From assembly GCA_029851415.1 (NCBI GenBank), contig CM056741.1:90307282-90371281 (forward strand): DNA of 64,000 nucleotides, read 5' to 3'. Source of the stretch: Eretmocerus hayati (taxonomy: Eukaryota; Arthropoda; Insecta; Hymenoptera; Aphelinidae). This document shows positions 1 to 14,355 of this stretch, piece by piece. Position 1 is the stretch's first letter; every line of letters begins with the position of its first letter. The notes beneath the pieces are model-generated. The model saw only the letters and a list, made by a program, of their open reading frames with translations. It was not told the DNA's origin and searched no databases. Both the position numbers and the translations under genes were made by a program.

Positions 1-3000
1 TTTGATGCCTCTGTGCAATTTCCGGAATACCTCTCTGTTTGACTTCTGTGGAGCTCTAGCATGAACTCATTACAAATTCTCAAGGCACATATTTCAACAT
101 GAAATTTTGTGCTCTTTCGATCGCCGCAGTGAGAATTCCAAGATTCCCCCAGAGGAGGCACAAAAACAACGAGAACGCCAAGAAATATGGTTTTCTGAAA
201 AACACAGGCAACGAAAAAATGTATTCGAGAAATGCAACAACTTTGTTCCACATGAAAGATGCCTGAATCGGCTTCACCCTCCAAGTTTTTGGGAGTTTCT
301 CACCGCCCCTGTGCAATTTCCGGACTACCTCTCTGTTTGACTTCCGTGGAGCTCATAGCATGATTCCATCTCAAATTCTGGAGGCACATATTTCAACATA
401 AAATTTTGTGCTCTCTCGATTGCCGCAGTAGGAATTCCATGATTCCTACAGAAAAGGCCCAAAAACCACGAAAACCTCAGAAAATATGGTTTTTTGAGAA
501 TTTCAGGCAAGAAAAAAATGTGTTTTGGGGAACGTGACAACTGTGTTCCACATGAAAGATGCGTCGAATTGCTTCTGCTCCAAGTTTTAGGGAGTATTTC
601 GTTGCCCCTGTGCAATTTCCGGACTACCCCTCTGTTTGACTTCCGTGGAGCTCATAGCATGATTTCATTTGAATTCTGAAGACACATATTTCAACATAAA
701 ATTTTGTGCTCTCTCGATTGCCGCAGTGAGAATTCCAAGATTCCTCCAGAAAAGGCCCAAAAACCACGAGAATCTCAGAAGATATGGTTTTCTGAGAAAC
801 ACAGGCAACAAAAAAATGTATCTTGAGAAATGCAACAGCCTTGTCACACATAAAAGATGCCTCAATCGGCTTCCCCTCCAAGTTTTTGGGAGTTTCTCTA
901 CGCCCCTGTGCAATTTTCGGACTACCTCTCTGTTTGACTCCCGTGAGCTCATAGCATGATTTCATTTCAAATTCTTAGGCCCATATTTCAACATAAAATT
1001 TTGTGCTCTCTCGATTGCCGCAGTGAGAATTCCAAGATTCCTCCAGAAAAGGCCCAAAAACCACGAAAACCTCAGAAAATATGGTTTTTTTGAGAAACCC
1101 AGGCAACAAAAAAATGTATTTTGAGGAATGCAACAACTTTGTTACACATGAAAGATGCCTCAATCGGCTTCCCCTCCAAGTTTTTGGGAGTTTCTCAACG
1201 CCCCTGTGCAATTTTCGGACTACCTCTCTGTTTGACTTCCGTGGAGCTCATAGCATAATTCAATCTCAAATTCTGGAGGCACATAATTCAACATAAAATT
1301 TTACGCTCTCTCGATCGCCGCAGTGGGAATTTCAAGATTCCTCCAGAAAAGGCCCAAAAACCACGAAAATCTCAGAAAATATGGTTTTTTGAGAAACTCA
1401 GCCAACAAAAAAATGTGTTTTGAGGAACGTGACAACTGTGTTCCACATAAGAGATGCCTCGAATTGCTTCTGCTCCAAGTTTCAGGGAGTATTTCGATGC
1501 CCCTGTGCAATTTCCGGAGTATCTCTTTCGACTTCCGTGGAGCTCATAGCATGATTTCATTCCAAATTCTGGAGGCATATATTTCAACATAAAATTTTGT
1601 GCTCTCTCGATTGCCGCAGTGAGAATTCCAAGATTCCTCCGGCAAAGGCCCCAAAACCACGAGAACCTCAGAAAATACTGTTTCTTTGAGAAACCCAGAA
1701 AAAAAAATGTATTTTGAGGAATGCAACAACTTTGTTACACATGAAAGATGCCTCAGTCGGCTCCCCCTCCAAGTTATTGGGAGTTTCTCAACGCCCCTGT
1801 GCAATTTTCGGACTACCTCTGTGTTTGACGTCCGTGGAGCTCATAGCATGAATCCATTTCAAATTCTGAAGGCACATATTTCAACATAAAATTGTGTGCT
1901 CTTTGGATTGGCGCAGTGAGAATTCCAAGATTCCCCCAGGAGAGGCCCAAAAACCACGAAAACCTCAGAAAATATGGTTTTTCTGAGAAACCCAGGCAAC
2001 AAAAAAATGTATTTTGAGAGATGCAACATTTTTGTTACACATGAAAGATGACTCAATCGGCTTCCCCTCCAAGTTTTTGGGAGTTTCTCAACGCCCCTGT
2101 GCAATTTTCGTACTACCTCTCTGTTTGACTTCCGTGGAGCTCATAGCATGATTCCATCTCAAATTCTGAAGGCACATATTTCAACATAAAATTTTGTGCT
2201 CTCTCGATTGCCGCAGTAGGAACTCCAAGATTCCTCCAGAAAAGGCCCAAAAACCACGAAAACCTCAGGAAATATGGTTTTATGAGTAACTCAGGCAAGA
2301 AAAAAATGTGTTTTGAGGAACGTGATAACTGTGTTTCACATGAAAGATGCGTCGAATTGCTTCTGCTCCAAGTTTTAGGGAGTATTCCGATGCCCCTGTG
2401 CAATTTCCGGACTACCCCTCGGTTTGACTTCCGTGGAGCTCATAGCATGATTCCATCTCAAATTCTGAAGGCACATATTTCAACATGAAATTTTGTGGTA
2501 TCTCGATCGCCGCAGTGAGAATTCCAAGATTCCTCCAGAAAAGGCCCAAAAACCACGAAAACCTCAGAAAATTAGGTTTTTTTGAGAAACCCAGGCAACA
2601 AAAAGATTCATTCTGAGAAATGCAACAACTTTGTTACACATGAAAGATGCCTCAATCGGCTTCGCTCCAAGTTTTTGGGAGTTTCTCAACGCCCCTGTGC
2701 AATTTTCGGACTACCTTTCTTTCCGACTTCCGTGGAGCTCATAGCATGATTTCATTTCGAATTCTGAAGGCACATATTTCAACATACAATTTTGTGCTCT
2801 CTCGATTGCCGAAGTGAGAATTCCAAGATTTCTCCGGCAAAGGCCCCAAAACCACGAGAACCTCAGAAAATATTGTTTCTTTGAGAAACCCAGGCAACAA
2901 AAAAATGTATTTTGAGAAATGCAACAACTTTGTTACACATGAAAGATGCGTCAATCGGCTTTCCCTCCAAGTTGTTGAGAGTTTCTCACCGCCCCTGTGC

Positions 3001-5656
3001 AATTTTCGGACTACCTCTCTGTTTGACTTCCGTGGAGCTCATAGCATGAATCCATTCCAAATTCTGAAGGCACATATTTCAACATAAAATTGTGTCCACT
3101 TTGGATTGCCGCAGTGAGATTTCCAAGATTCCCCCAGGAGAGGCCCAACAACCACGAAAACCTCAAAAAATATGGTTTTTTGAGAAACCCAGGCAATAAA
3201 AAAATGTATTTTGAGAAATGCAACAACTTTGTTACACATGAAAGATGCGTCAATCGGCTTCCCCTCCAAGTTTTTGGAAGTTTCTCAACGCCCCTGTGCA
3301 ATTTTCGGACTACCTCTCTGTTTGACTTCCGTGGAGCTCGTAAAAGATTCCATCTCAAATTCTGAAGGCATATATTTCAACATAAAATTTTGTGCTCTCT
3401 CGATTGCCGCAGTAGGAATTCCAAGATTCCTCCAGAAAAGGCCCAAAAACCACGAAAACCTCAGAAAATATGGTTTTTTGAGGAACTCAGGCAAGAAAGA
3501 AATGTGTTTTGAGGAACGTGACAACTGTGTTTCACATGAAAGATGCGTCGAATTGCTTCTGCTCCAAGTTTTAGGGAGTATTTCGATGTCCCTGTGCAAT
3601 TTCCGGACTACCCCTCTGTTTGACTTCCGTGGAGCTCATAGCATGATTTCATTTCAAATTCTGAAGGCACATATTTCAACATAAAATCTTGTGCTCTCTC
3701 GATTGCCGCAGTGAGAATTCCAAGATTCCTCCAGAAAAGGCCCAAAAAGCACGAGAACCTCAGAAAATATGGTTTTCTTGAGAAACCGAGGCAACAAAGG
3801 AATATATTTTGAGAAATGCAACAGCCTTGTCACACATGAAAGATGCCTCAATCGGCTTCCCCTCCAAGTTTTTGGGAGTTTCTCAACGCCCCTCTGCAAT
3901 TTTCGGACTACCTCTCTGTTTGACTTCCGTGGAGCTCATAGCATGATTCCATCTCAAATTCTGAAGGCACATATTTCAACATAAAATTTTGTGGTATCTC
4001 GATCGCCGCTGTGAGAATTCCAAGATTCCTCCAGAAAAGGCCCAAAAACCACGAAAACCTCAGGAAATATGGTTTTTTTGAGAAACCCAGGCAACAAAAA
4101 TATGTATTTTGAGAAATGCAACAACTTTGTTACACATGAAAGATGCGTCAATCGGCTTTCCCTCCAAGTTGTTGAGAGTTTCTCACCGCCCCTGTGCAAT
4201 TTTCGGACTACCTCTCTGTTTGACTTCCGTGGAGCTCATAGCATGAATCCATTCCAAATTCTGAAGGCACATATTTCAACATGAAATTGTGTCCACTTTG
4301 GATTGCCGCAGTGAGATTTCCAAGATTCCCCCAGGAGAGGCCCAACAACCACGAAAACCTCAAAAAATATGGTTTTTTGAGAAACCCAGGCAATAAAAAA
4401 ATGTATTTTGAGAAATGCAACAACTTTGTTACACATGAAAGATGCGTCAATCGGCTTCCCCTCCAAGTTTTTGGAAGTTTCTCAACGCCCCTGTGCAATT
4501 TTCGGACTACCTCTCTGTTTGACTTCCGTGGAGCTCGTAAAAGATTCCATCTCAAATTCTGAAGGCATATATTTCAACATAAAATTTTGTGCTCTCTCGA
4601 TTGCCGCAGTAGGAATTCCAAGATTCCTCCAGAAAAGGCCCAAAAACCACGAAAACCTCAGAAAATATGGTTTTTTGAGGATTTCAGGCAAGAAAGAAAT
4701 GTGTTTTGAGGAACGTGACAACTGTGTTTCACATGAAAGATGCGTCGAATTGCTTCTGCTCCAAGTTTTAGGGAGTATTTCGATGTCCCTGTGCAATTTC
4801 CGGACTACCCCTCTGTTTGACTTCCGTGGAGCTCATAGCATGATTTCATTTCAAATTCTGAAGGCACGTATTTCAACATAAAATCTTGTGCTCTCTCGAT
4901 TGCCGCAGTGAGAATTCCAAGATTCCTCCAGAAAAGGCCCAAAAAGCACGAGAACCTCAGAAAATATGGTTTTCTTGAGAAACCGAGGCAACAAAGAAAT
5001 ATATTTTGAGAAATGCAACAGCCTTGTCACACATGAAAGATGCCTCAATCGGCTTCCCCTCCAAGTTTTTGGGAGTTTCTCAACGCCCCTCTGCAATTTT
5101 CGGACTACCTCTCTGTTTGACTTCCGTGGAGCTCATAGCATGATTCCATCCCAAATTCTGAAGGCACATATTTCAACATAAAATTTTGTGGTATCTCGAT
5201 CGCCGCTGTGAGAATTCCAAGATTCCTCCAGAAAAGGCCCAAAAACCACGAGAACCTCAGGAAATATGGTTTTTTTGAGAAACCCAGGCAACAAAAATAT
5301 GTATTTTGAGAAATGCAACAACTTTGTTACACATGAAAGATGCCTCAATCGGCATCCCCTCCGAGTTTTTGGGAGTTTCTCAACGCCCCTGTGCAATTTT
5401 CGGACTACCTCTCTGTTTGACTTCCGTGGAGCTCATAGCATGATTTCATTTCAAATTCTGAAGGCACATATTTCAACATAAAATTTTGTGCTCTCTCGAT
5501 TGCCGCAGTGAGAATTCCAAGATTCCTCCAGAAAAGGCCCAAAAACCACGAGAACCTCAGAAAATATGGTTTTTTTGAGAAACCCAGGCAACAAAAAATG
5601 TATTTTGAGAAATGCAACAACTTTGTTACACATGAAAGATGCCTCAATCGGCTTCC
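1..5656. repeat. Higher-order block, copy 1 (offset 28,987 bp)
   Basis: This stretch of about 19 monomers is repeated at 28,988-34,643. I found no difference up to the first mismatch at 5,657 (A here, C at 34,644), after which the two copies diverge in scattered bases. The left end is cut by the window, so the true block could be longer. Such identity between copies 29 kb apart in an otherwise diverged array implies a recent segmental duplication, gene conversion, or an assembly duplication. Confidence 0.93.
2905..5298. repeat. Tandem duplication of a 1,197-bp tetramer
   Basis: Four consecutive monomers at about 2,905-4,101 are repeated directly at about 4,102-5,298. The private variant GAGCTCGTAAAAGATTCC occurs at 3,335 and again at 4,532, exactly 1,197 bp later. 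The variant CACTTTGGATTGCCGCAG is repeated with the same spacing. Few differences separate the copies, for example AACTCAGGC versus ATTTCAGGC near 3,484 and 4,681. The same pair appears again at about 31,892-34,285 inside the large second block. Confidence 0.9.
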
Positions 5657-7449
5657 ACTCCAAGTTCTTGGGAGTTTCTTAACGCCCCTGTGCAATTTTC
5701 GGACTACCTCTCTGTTTGACTTCCGTGGAGCTCATAGCATAATCCCATCTCAAATTCTGTAGGCACATAATTCAACATAAAATTTTACGCTCTCTCGATC
5801 GCCGCAGTGGGAATTTCAAGATTCCTCCAGAAAAGGCCCAAAAACCACGAAAATCTCAGAAAATATGGTTTTTTGAGAAACTCAGCCAACAAAAAAATGT
5901 GTTTTGAGGAACGTGACAACTGTGTTCCACATGAGAGATGCGTCGAATTGCTTCTGCTCCAAGTTTTAGGGAGTATTTCGATGCCCCTGTGCAATTTCCG
6001 GAGTACCTCTCTGTTTGACTTCCGTGGAGCTCATAGCATGATTTCATTCCAAATTCTGAAGGCATATATTTCAACATAAAATTTCGTGCTCTCTCGATTG
6101 CCGCAGTGAGAATTCCAAGATTTCTCCGGCAAAGGCCCCAAAACCACGAGAACCTCAGAAAATATCGTTTCTTTGAGAAACCCAGGAAAAAAAATGTATT
6201 TTGAGGAATGCAACAACTTTGTTACACATGAAAGATGCCTCGATCGGCTCCCCCTCCAAGTTTTTGGGAGTTTCTCAACGCCCCTGTGCAATTTTCGGAC
6301 TACCTCTGTGTTTGACGTCCGTGGAGCTCATAGCATGAATCCATTTCAAATTCTGAAGGCACATGTTTCAACATAAAATTGTGTGCTCTTTGGATTGGCG
6401 CAGTGAGAATTCCAAGATTCCCCAGGAAAGGCCCGAAAACCACGAAAACCTCAGAAAATATGGTTTTTCTGAGAAACCCAGGCAACAAAGAAATGTATTT
6501 TGAGAGATGCAACAACTTTGTTACACATGAAAGATGCCTCAATCGGCTTCCCCTCCAAGTTTTTGGGAGTTTCTCAACGCCCCTGTGCAATTTTCAGACT
6601 ACCTCTCTGTTTGACCTCCGTGGAGCTCATAGCATGATTCCATCTCAAATTCTGAAGGCACATATTTCAACATAAAATTGTGTGCTCTTTGGATTGGCGC
6701 AGTGAGAATTCCAAGATTCCCCCAGGAAAGGCCCGAAAACCACGAAAACCTCAGAAAATATGGTTTTTCTGAGAAACCCAGGCAACAAAGAAGTGTATTT
6801 TGAGAGATGCAACAACTTTGTTACACATGAAAGATGCCTCAATCGGCTTCCCCTCCAAGTTTTTGGGAGTTCCTCAACGCCCCTGTGCAATTTTCAGACT
6901 ACCTTTCTGTTTGACCTCCGTGGAGCTCATAGCATGATTCCATCTCAAATTCTGAAGGCACATATTTCAACATAAAATTTTGTGCTCTCTCGATTGCCGC
7001 AGTAGGAATTCCAAGATTCCTCCAGAAAAGGCCCAAAAACGACGAAAACCTCAGGAAATATGGTTTTTTGAGAAACTCAGGCAAGAAAAAAATGTGTTTT
7101 GAGGAACGTGATAACTGTGTTTCACATGAAAGATGCGTCGAATTGCTTCTGCTCCGAGTTTTAGGGAGTATTCCGATGCCTCTGTGCAATTTCCGGACTA
7201 CCCCTCTGTTTGACTTCCGTGGAGCTCATAGCATGATTTAATTTCAAATTCTGAAGGCACATATTTCAACATAAAACTTTGCGCTCTCTCGATTGCCGCA
7301 GTGAGAATTCCAAGATCCCCCCAGGAGAGGCCCAAAAACCACGAAAACCTCAGAAAATATGGTTTTTCTGAGAAACCCAGGCAACAAAAAAATGTATTCT
7401 GAGAAATGCAACAACTTTGTTACACATGAAAGATGTCTTAATCGGCTTC

Positions 7450-10400
7450 CCCTCCAAGTTCTTGGGAGTTTCTCAACGCCCCTGTGCAATTATCGGACTA
7501 CCTCTCTGTTTGACTTCCGTGGAGCTCATAGCATAATTCCATCTCAAATTCTGGAGGCACATAATTCAACATAAAATTTTACGCTCTCTCGATCGCCGCA
7601 GTGGGAATTTCAAGATTCCTCCAGAAAAGGCCCAAAAACCACGAAAATCTCAGAAAATATGGTTTTTTGAGAAACTCAGCCAACAAAAAAATGTGTTTTG
7701 AGGAACGTGACAACTGTGTTCCACATGAGAGATGCGTCGAATTGCTTCTGCTCCAAGTTTTAGGGAGTATTTCGATGCCCCTGTGCAATTTCCGGAGTAC
7801 CTCTCTGTTTGACTTCCGTGGAGCTCATAGCATGATTTCATTCCAAATTCTGAAGGCATATATTTCAACATAAAATTTTGTGCTCTCTCGATTGCCGCAG
7901 TGAGAATTCCAAGATTTCTCCGGCAAAGGCCCCAAAACCACGGGAACCTCAGAAAATATTGTTTCTTTGAGAAACCCAGAAAAAAAAATGTATTTTGAGG
8001 AATGCAACAACTTTGTTACACATGAAAGATGCCTCAATCGGCTCCCCCTCCAAGTTTTTGGGAGTTTCTCAACGCCCCTGTGCAATTTTCGGACTACCTC
8101 TGTGTTTGACGTCCGTGGAGCTCATAGCATGAATCCATTTCAAATTCTGAAGGCACATATTTCAACATAAAATTGTGTGCTCTTTGGATTGGCGCAGTGA
8201 GAATTCCAAGATTCCCCCAGGAAAGGCCCAAAAACCACGAAAACCTCAGAAAATATGGTTTTTCTGAGAAACCCAGGCAACGAAAAAATGTATTTTGAGG
8301 AATGCAACAACTTTGTTACACATGAAAGATGCCTCAATCGGCTCCCCCTCCAAGTTTTTGGGAGTTTCTCAACGCCCCTGTGCAATTTTCGGACTACCTC
8401 TGTGTTTGACGTCCGTGGAGCTCATAGCATGAATCCATTTCAAATTCTGAAGGCACATATTTCAACATAAAATCTTGTGCTCTCTCGATTGCCGCAGTAG
8501 GAATTCCAAGATTCCTCCAGAAAAGGCCCAAAAACGACGAAAACCTCAGGAAACATGGTTTTTTGAGAAACTCAGGCAAGAAAAAAATGTGTTTTGAGGA
8601 ACGTGATAACTGTGTTTCACATGAAAGATGCGTCGAATTGCTTCTGCTCCAAGTTTTAGGGAGTATTCCGATGCCTCTGTGCAATTTCCGGACTACCCCT
8701 CTGTTTGACTTCCGTGGAGCTCATAGCATGATTTAATTTCAAATTCTGAAGGCACATATTTCAACATGAAATTTTGTGCTCTTCCGATCGCCGCAGTGGA
8801 GAATTCCAAGATGCCTCCAGAAAAGGCCCAAGAACCACGGAAACCTCAGAAAGCATGGTTTTTTGAAAAACTCGGGCAACGAAAAAATGTGTTTTGAGGA
8901 ACGAAACAACTGTGCTCCACATGAAAGATGCGTCGAATTGCTTCCGCTCCAAGTTTTAGCGAGTTTATCGATGCCTCTGTGCAATTTCCGGAATACCTCT
9001 CTGTTTGACTTCTGTGGAGCTCTAGCATGAACTCATTACAAATTCTCAAGGCACATATTTCAACATGAAATTTTGTGCTCTTTCGATCGCCGCAGTGAGA
9101 ATTCCAAGATTCCCCCAGAGGAGGCACAAAAATAACGAGAACCTCAAGAAATATGGTTTTCTGAAAAACACAGGCAACGAAAAAATGTATTCGAGTAATT
9201 CAACAACTTTGTTCCACATGGAAGATGCCTGAATCGGCTTCCCCCTCCAAGTTTTTGGGAGTTTCTCACCGCCCCTGTGCAATTTCCTGACTACCTCTCT
9301 GTTTGACTTCCGTGGAGCTCATAGCATGATTCCATCTCAAATTCTGGAGGCACATATTTCAACATAAAATTTTGTGCCCTCTCGATTGCCGCAGTAGGAA
9401 TTCCATGATTCCTACAGAAAAGGCCCAAAAACCACGAAAACCTCAGAAAATATGGTTTTTTGAGAATTTCAGGCAAGAAAATAATGTGTTTTGGGGAACG
9501 TGACAACTGTGTTTCACATGAAAGATGCGTCGAATTGCTTCTGCTCCAAGTTTTAGGGAGTATTCCGATGCCCCTGTGCAATTTCCGGACTACCCCTCTG
9601 TTTGACTTCCGTGGAGCTCATAGCATGATTTAATTTCAAATTCTGAAGGCACATATTTCAACATAAAATTTTGTGCTCTCTCGATTGCCGCAGTGAGAAT
9701 TCCAAGATTCCCCCAGGAGAGGCCCAAAATCCACGGAAACCTCAGAAAATATGGTTTTTCTGAGAAACCCAGGCAACAAAAGAATGTATTCTGAGAAATG
9801 CAACAACTTTGTTACACATGAAAGATGTCTCAATCGGCTCCCCCTGCGAGTTTTTGGGAGTTTCTCAACGCCTCTGTGCAATTTTCGGCCTACCTCTCTG
9901 TCTGACTTCCGTGGAGCTCATAGCATGATTTCATTTCAAATTCTGAAGGCACATATTTCAACATAAAATTTCGTGCTCTCTCGATTGCCGCAGTGGGGAT
10001 TCCAAGATTCCTCCAGAAAAGGCCCAAAAACCACGAAAACCTCAGAAAATATGTTTTTTTGAGAAACTCAGGCAACAAAAAAATGTGTTTTCGAGGAACG
10101 TGACAACTGTGTTCCACATGAAAGATGGGTCGAATTGCTTCTGCTCCAAGTTTCAGGGAGTATTTCGATGGCCCTGTGCCATCTCCGGATTACCTTTCTG
10201 TTTGACTTCCGTGGAGCTCATAGCATGATTTCATTTCAAATTCTGAAGGCATATATTTCAACATAAAATTTTGTGCTCTCTCGATTGCCGCAGTGAGAAT
10301 TCCATGATTCCTCCAGCAAAGGCCCAAAAACCACGAGAACCTCAGGAAATATTGTTTCTTTGAGAAACCCAGGCAACAATAAAAGTATTTTGAGAAATGC

Positions 10401-11600
10401 AACAACTTTGTTACACATGAAAGATGCCTCAATCGGCTTCCCCTCCAAGTTCTTGGGAGTTTCTCAACGCGCCTGTGCAATTTTCGGACTACCTCTCTGT
10501 TTGACTTCCGTGGAGCTCATAGCATAATTCCATCTCAAATTCTGGAGGCACATAATTCAACATAAAATTTTACGCTCTCTCGATCGCCGCAGTGGGAATT
10601 TCAAGATTCCTCCAGAAAAGGCCCAAAAACCACGAAAATCTCAGAAAATATGGTTTTTGAGAAACTCAGCCAACAAAAAAATGTGTTTTGAGGAACGTGA
10701 CAACTGTGTTCCACATGAGAGATGCGTCGAATTGCTTCTGCTCCAAGTTTTAGGGAGTATTTCGATGCCCCTGTGCAATTTCCGGAGTACCTCTCTGTTT
10801 GACTTCCGTGGAGCTCATAGTATGATTTCATTCCAAATTCTGAAGGCATATATTTCAACATAAAATTTTGTGCTCTCTCGATTGCCGCAGTGAGAATTCC
10901 ATGATTCCTCCGGCAAAGGCCCCAAAATCACGAGAACCTCAGAAAATATTGTTTCTTTGAGAAACCCAGAAAAAAAATGTATTTTGAGGAATGCAACAAC
11001 TTTGTTACACATGAAAGATGCCTCAATCGGCTCCCCCTCCAAGTTTTTGGGAGTTTCTCAACGCCCCTGTGCAATTTTCGGACTACCTCTGTGTTTGACG
11101 TCCGTGGAGCTCATAGCATGAATCCATTTCAAATTCTGAAGGCACATATTTCAACATAAAATTGTGTGCTCTTTGGATTGGCGCAGTGAGAATTCCAAGA
11201 TTCCTCCAGAAAAGGCCCAAAAACGACGAAAACCTCAGGAAATATGGTTTTTTGAGAAACTCAGGCAAGAAAAAAATGTGTTTTGAGGAACGTGAGAACT
11301 GTGTTTCACATGGAAGATGCGTCGAATTGCTTCTGCTCCAAGTTTTAGGGAGTATTCCGATGCCTCTGTGCAATTTCCGGACTACCCCTCTGTTTGACTT
11401 CCGTAGAGCTCATAGCATGATTTAATTTCAAATTCTGAAGGCACATATTTCAACATAAAATTTTGTGCTCTCTCGATTGCCGCAGTGAGAATTCCAAGAT
11501 CCCCCCAGGAGAGGCCCAAAAACCACGAAAACCTCAGAAAATATGGTTTTTCGGAGAAACCCAGGCAACAAAAAATCGTATTCTGAGAAATGCAACAACT
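7450..11600. repeat. Higher-order block, copy 1 (offset 9,259-9,260 bp)
   Basis: About 14 monomers repeated at 16,709-20,860. Private variants are shared in order: CAATTATCGG (7,491 and 16,750), GTATTCGAG followed by AATTCAACAAC (about 9,187 and 18,446), and CTGTGCCATCTCCGG (about 10,175 and 19,434). One base is lost from the A-run near 10,970, which shifts the offset from 9,259 to 9,260. Homology weakens after 11,600, where TTCGTTACAC here faces TTTGTTACAC. Confidence 0.88.
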
Positions 11601-14355
11601 TCGTTACACATGAAAGATGCCTCAAACGGCTTCCCCTCCAAGTTTTTGGGAGTTTCTCAACGCCCCTGTAAAATTTTCGGACTACCTCTCTGTTTGACTT
11701 CCGTGGAGCTCATAGCATGAATCCATTTCAAATTCTGAAGGCCTATATTTCAACATAAAACTGTGTGCTCTTTGGATTGCCGCAGTGAGAATTCCAAGAT
11801 TCCCCCAGGAGAGGCCCAACAACCACGAAAACCTCAAAAAATATGGTTTTTTTAGAAGCTCAGGCAACAAAAAAATGTATCCTCAGAATCGCAACATCTT
11901 TGTTCCACATGAGAGATGCGTCGAATTGCTCCTGCTCCAAGTTTTAGGGAGTATTTCGATCCCAATGTGCAATTTTCGGACTACCTCTCTGTTTGACTTC
12001 TGTGGAGCTCGTAGCATGAACTCATTGAGAATTTTCAAACCACATTTATCGGCATAGAATTGTATGCTCTTCCGGTTGCCGCATCCATGATTCCCCCAGT
12101 AGAGGCCCCAGAAACCACGAAAACCTTAGTAGATATCGGTTTTTCAGAAACGCAGGCAATGAAAAAATGTATTTTGACGAATGCAACAAATTTGTTCCAC
12201 ATGAAAGACGCCTCAAACGGCTTCCCCTCCAAGTTTTTGGGAGTTTCTCAACGCCTCTGTGCAATTTTCGGACTACCTCTCTGTTTGACTTCCGTGGAGC
12301 TCATAGCATGATTCCATCTCAAATTCTGGAGGCACATATTTCAACATAAAATTTTGTGCTCTCCCGATTGCCGCAGTAGGAATTCCATGATTCCTACAGA
12401 AAAGGCCCAAAAACCACGAAAGCCTCAGAAAATATGGTTTTTTGAGAATTTCAGGCAAGAAAATAATGTGTTTTGGGGAACGCAACAACTGTGCTCCACA
12501 TGAAAGATGCGTCGAATTGCTTCCGCTCCAAGTTTTAGCGAGTTTTTCGATGCCCCTGTGCAATTTCCGGAATACCTCTCTGTCTGACTTCTGTGGAGCT
12601 CTAGCATGAACTCATTTCAAATTCTCAAGGCACATATTTCAACATGAAATTCTGTGCTCTTTCGATTGCCGCAGTGAGAATTCCAAGATTCCCCCAGAGA
12701 AGGCACAAAAACAACGAGAACCTCAAGAAATATGGTTTTCTGGAAAACACAGGCAACAAAAAAATGTGTTTTGAGAAATGCAACAAATTTGTTCCACATG
12801 GAAGATGCCTGAATCGGCTTCCCCTCCAAGTTTTTGGGAGTTTCTCAACGCCCCTGTGCAATTTTCGGACTACCTCTCTGTTTGACTTCCGTGAGCCAAT
12901 AGCATGATTTCATTTCAAATTCTGAAGGCACTTATTTCAACATAAAATTTTGTGCTCTCTCGATTGCCGCAGTGAGAATTCCAAGACTCCTCCAGAAAGG
13001 GCCCAAAAACCACGAAAACCTCAGAAAATATGGTTTTTTCGAGAAACCCAGGCAACAAAAAAATGTATTCTGAGGAATGCAAGAACTTTGTTACACATGA
13101 AAGATGCCTCAATCGGCTCCCCCTGCGAGTTTTTGGGAGTTTCTCAACGCCTCTGTGCAATTTTCGGCCTACCTCTCTGTCTGACTTCCGTGGAGCTCAT
13201 AGCATGATTTCATTTCAAATTCTGAAGGCACATATTTCAACATAAAATTTTGTGCTCTCTCGATTGCCGCAGTGGGAATTCCAAGATTCCCCCAGAAATG
13301 GCCCAAAAACCACGAAAACCTCAGAAAATATGTTTTTTTGAGAAACTCAGGCAACAAGAAAATGTGTTTTGAGGAACGTGACAACTGTGCTCCACATGAA
13401 AGATGCGTCGAATTGCTTCCGCTCCAAGTTTTAGCGAGTTTTTCGATGCCTCTGTGCAATTTCCGGAATACCTCTCTGTTTGACTTCTGTGGAGCTCTAG
13501 CATGAATCCATTACAAATTCTCAAGGCACATATTTCAACATGAAATTTTGTGCTCTTCCGATCGCCGCAGTGGAGAATTCCAAGATGCCTCCAGAAAAGG
13601 CCCAAGAACCACGGAAACCTCAGAAAGCATGGTTTTTTGAAAAACTCGGGCAACGAAAAAATGTGTTTTGAGGAACGGAACAACTGTGCTCCACATGAAA
13701 GATGCGTCGAATTGCTTCCGCTCCAAGTTTTAGCGAGTTTTTCGATGCCTCTGTGCAATTTCCGGAATACCTCTCTGTTTGACTTCTGTGGAGCTCTAGC
13801 ATGAACTCATTACAAATTCTCAAGGCACATATTTCAACATGAAATTTTGTGCTCTTTCGATCGCCGCAGTGAGAATTCCAAGATTCCCCCAGAGGAGGCA
13901 CAAAAATAACGAGAATCTCAAGAAATATGGTTTTCTGAAAAACACAGGCAACGAAAAAATGTATTCGAGAAATGCAACAACTTTGTTCCACATGAAAGAT
14001 GCCTGAATCGGCTTCCCCCTCTAAGTTTTTGGGAGTTTCTCACCGCCCCTGTGCAATTTCCGGACTACCTCTCTGTTTGACTTCCGTGGAGCTCATAGCA
14101 TGATTCCATCTCAAATTCTGGAGGCACATATTTCAACATAAAATTTTGTGCTCTCTCGATTGCCGCAGTAGGAATTCCATGATTCCTACAGAAAAGGCCC
14201 AAAAACCACGAAAACCTCAGAAAATATGGTTTTTTGAGAATTTCAGGCAAGAAAATAATGTGTTTTGGGGAACGTGATAACTGTGTTTCACATGGAAGAT
14301 GCGTCGAATTGCTTCTGCTCCAAGTTTTAGGGAGTATTCCGATGCCCCTGTGCAA

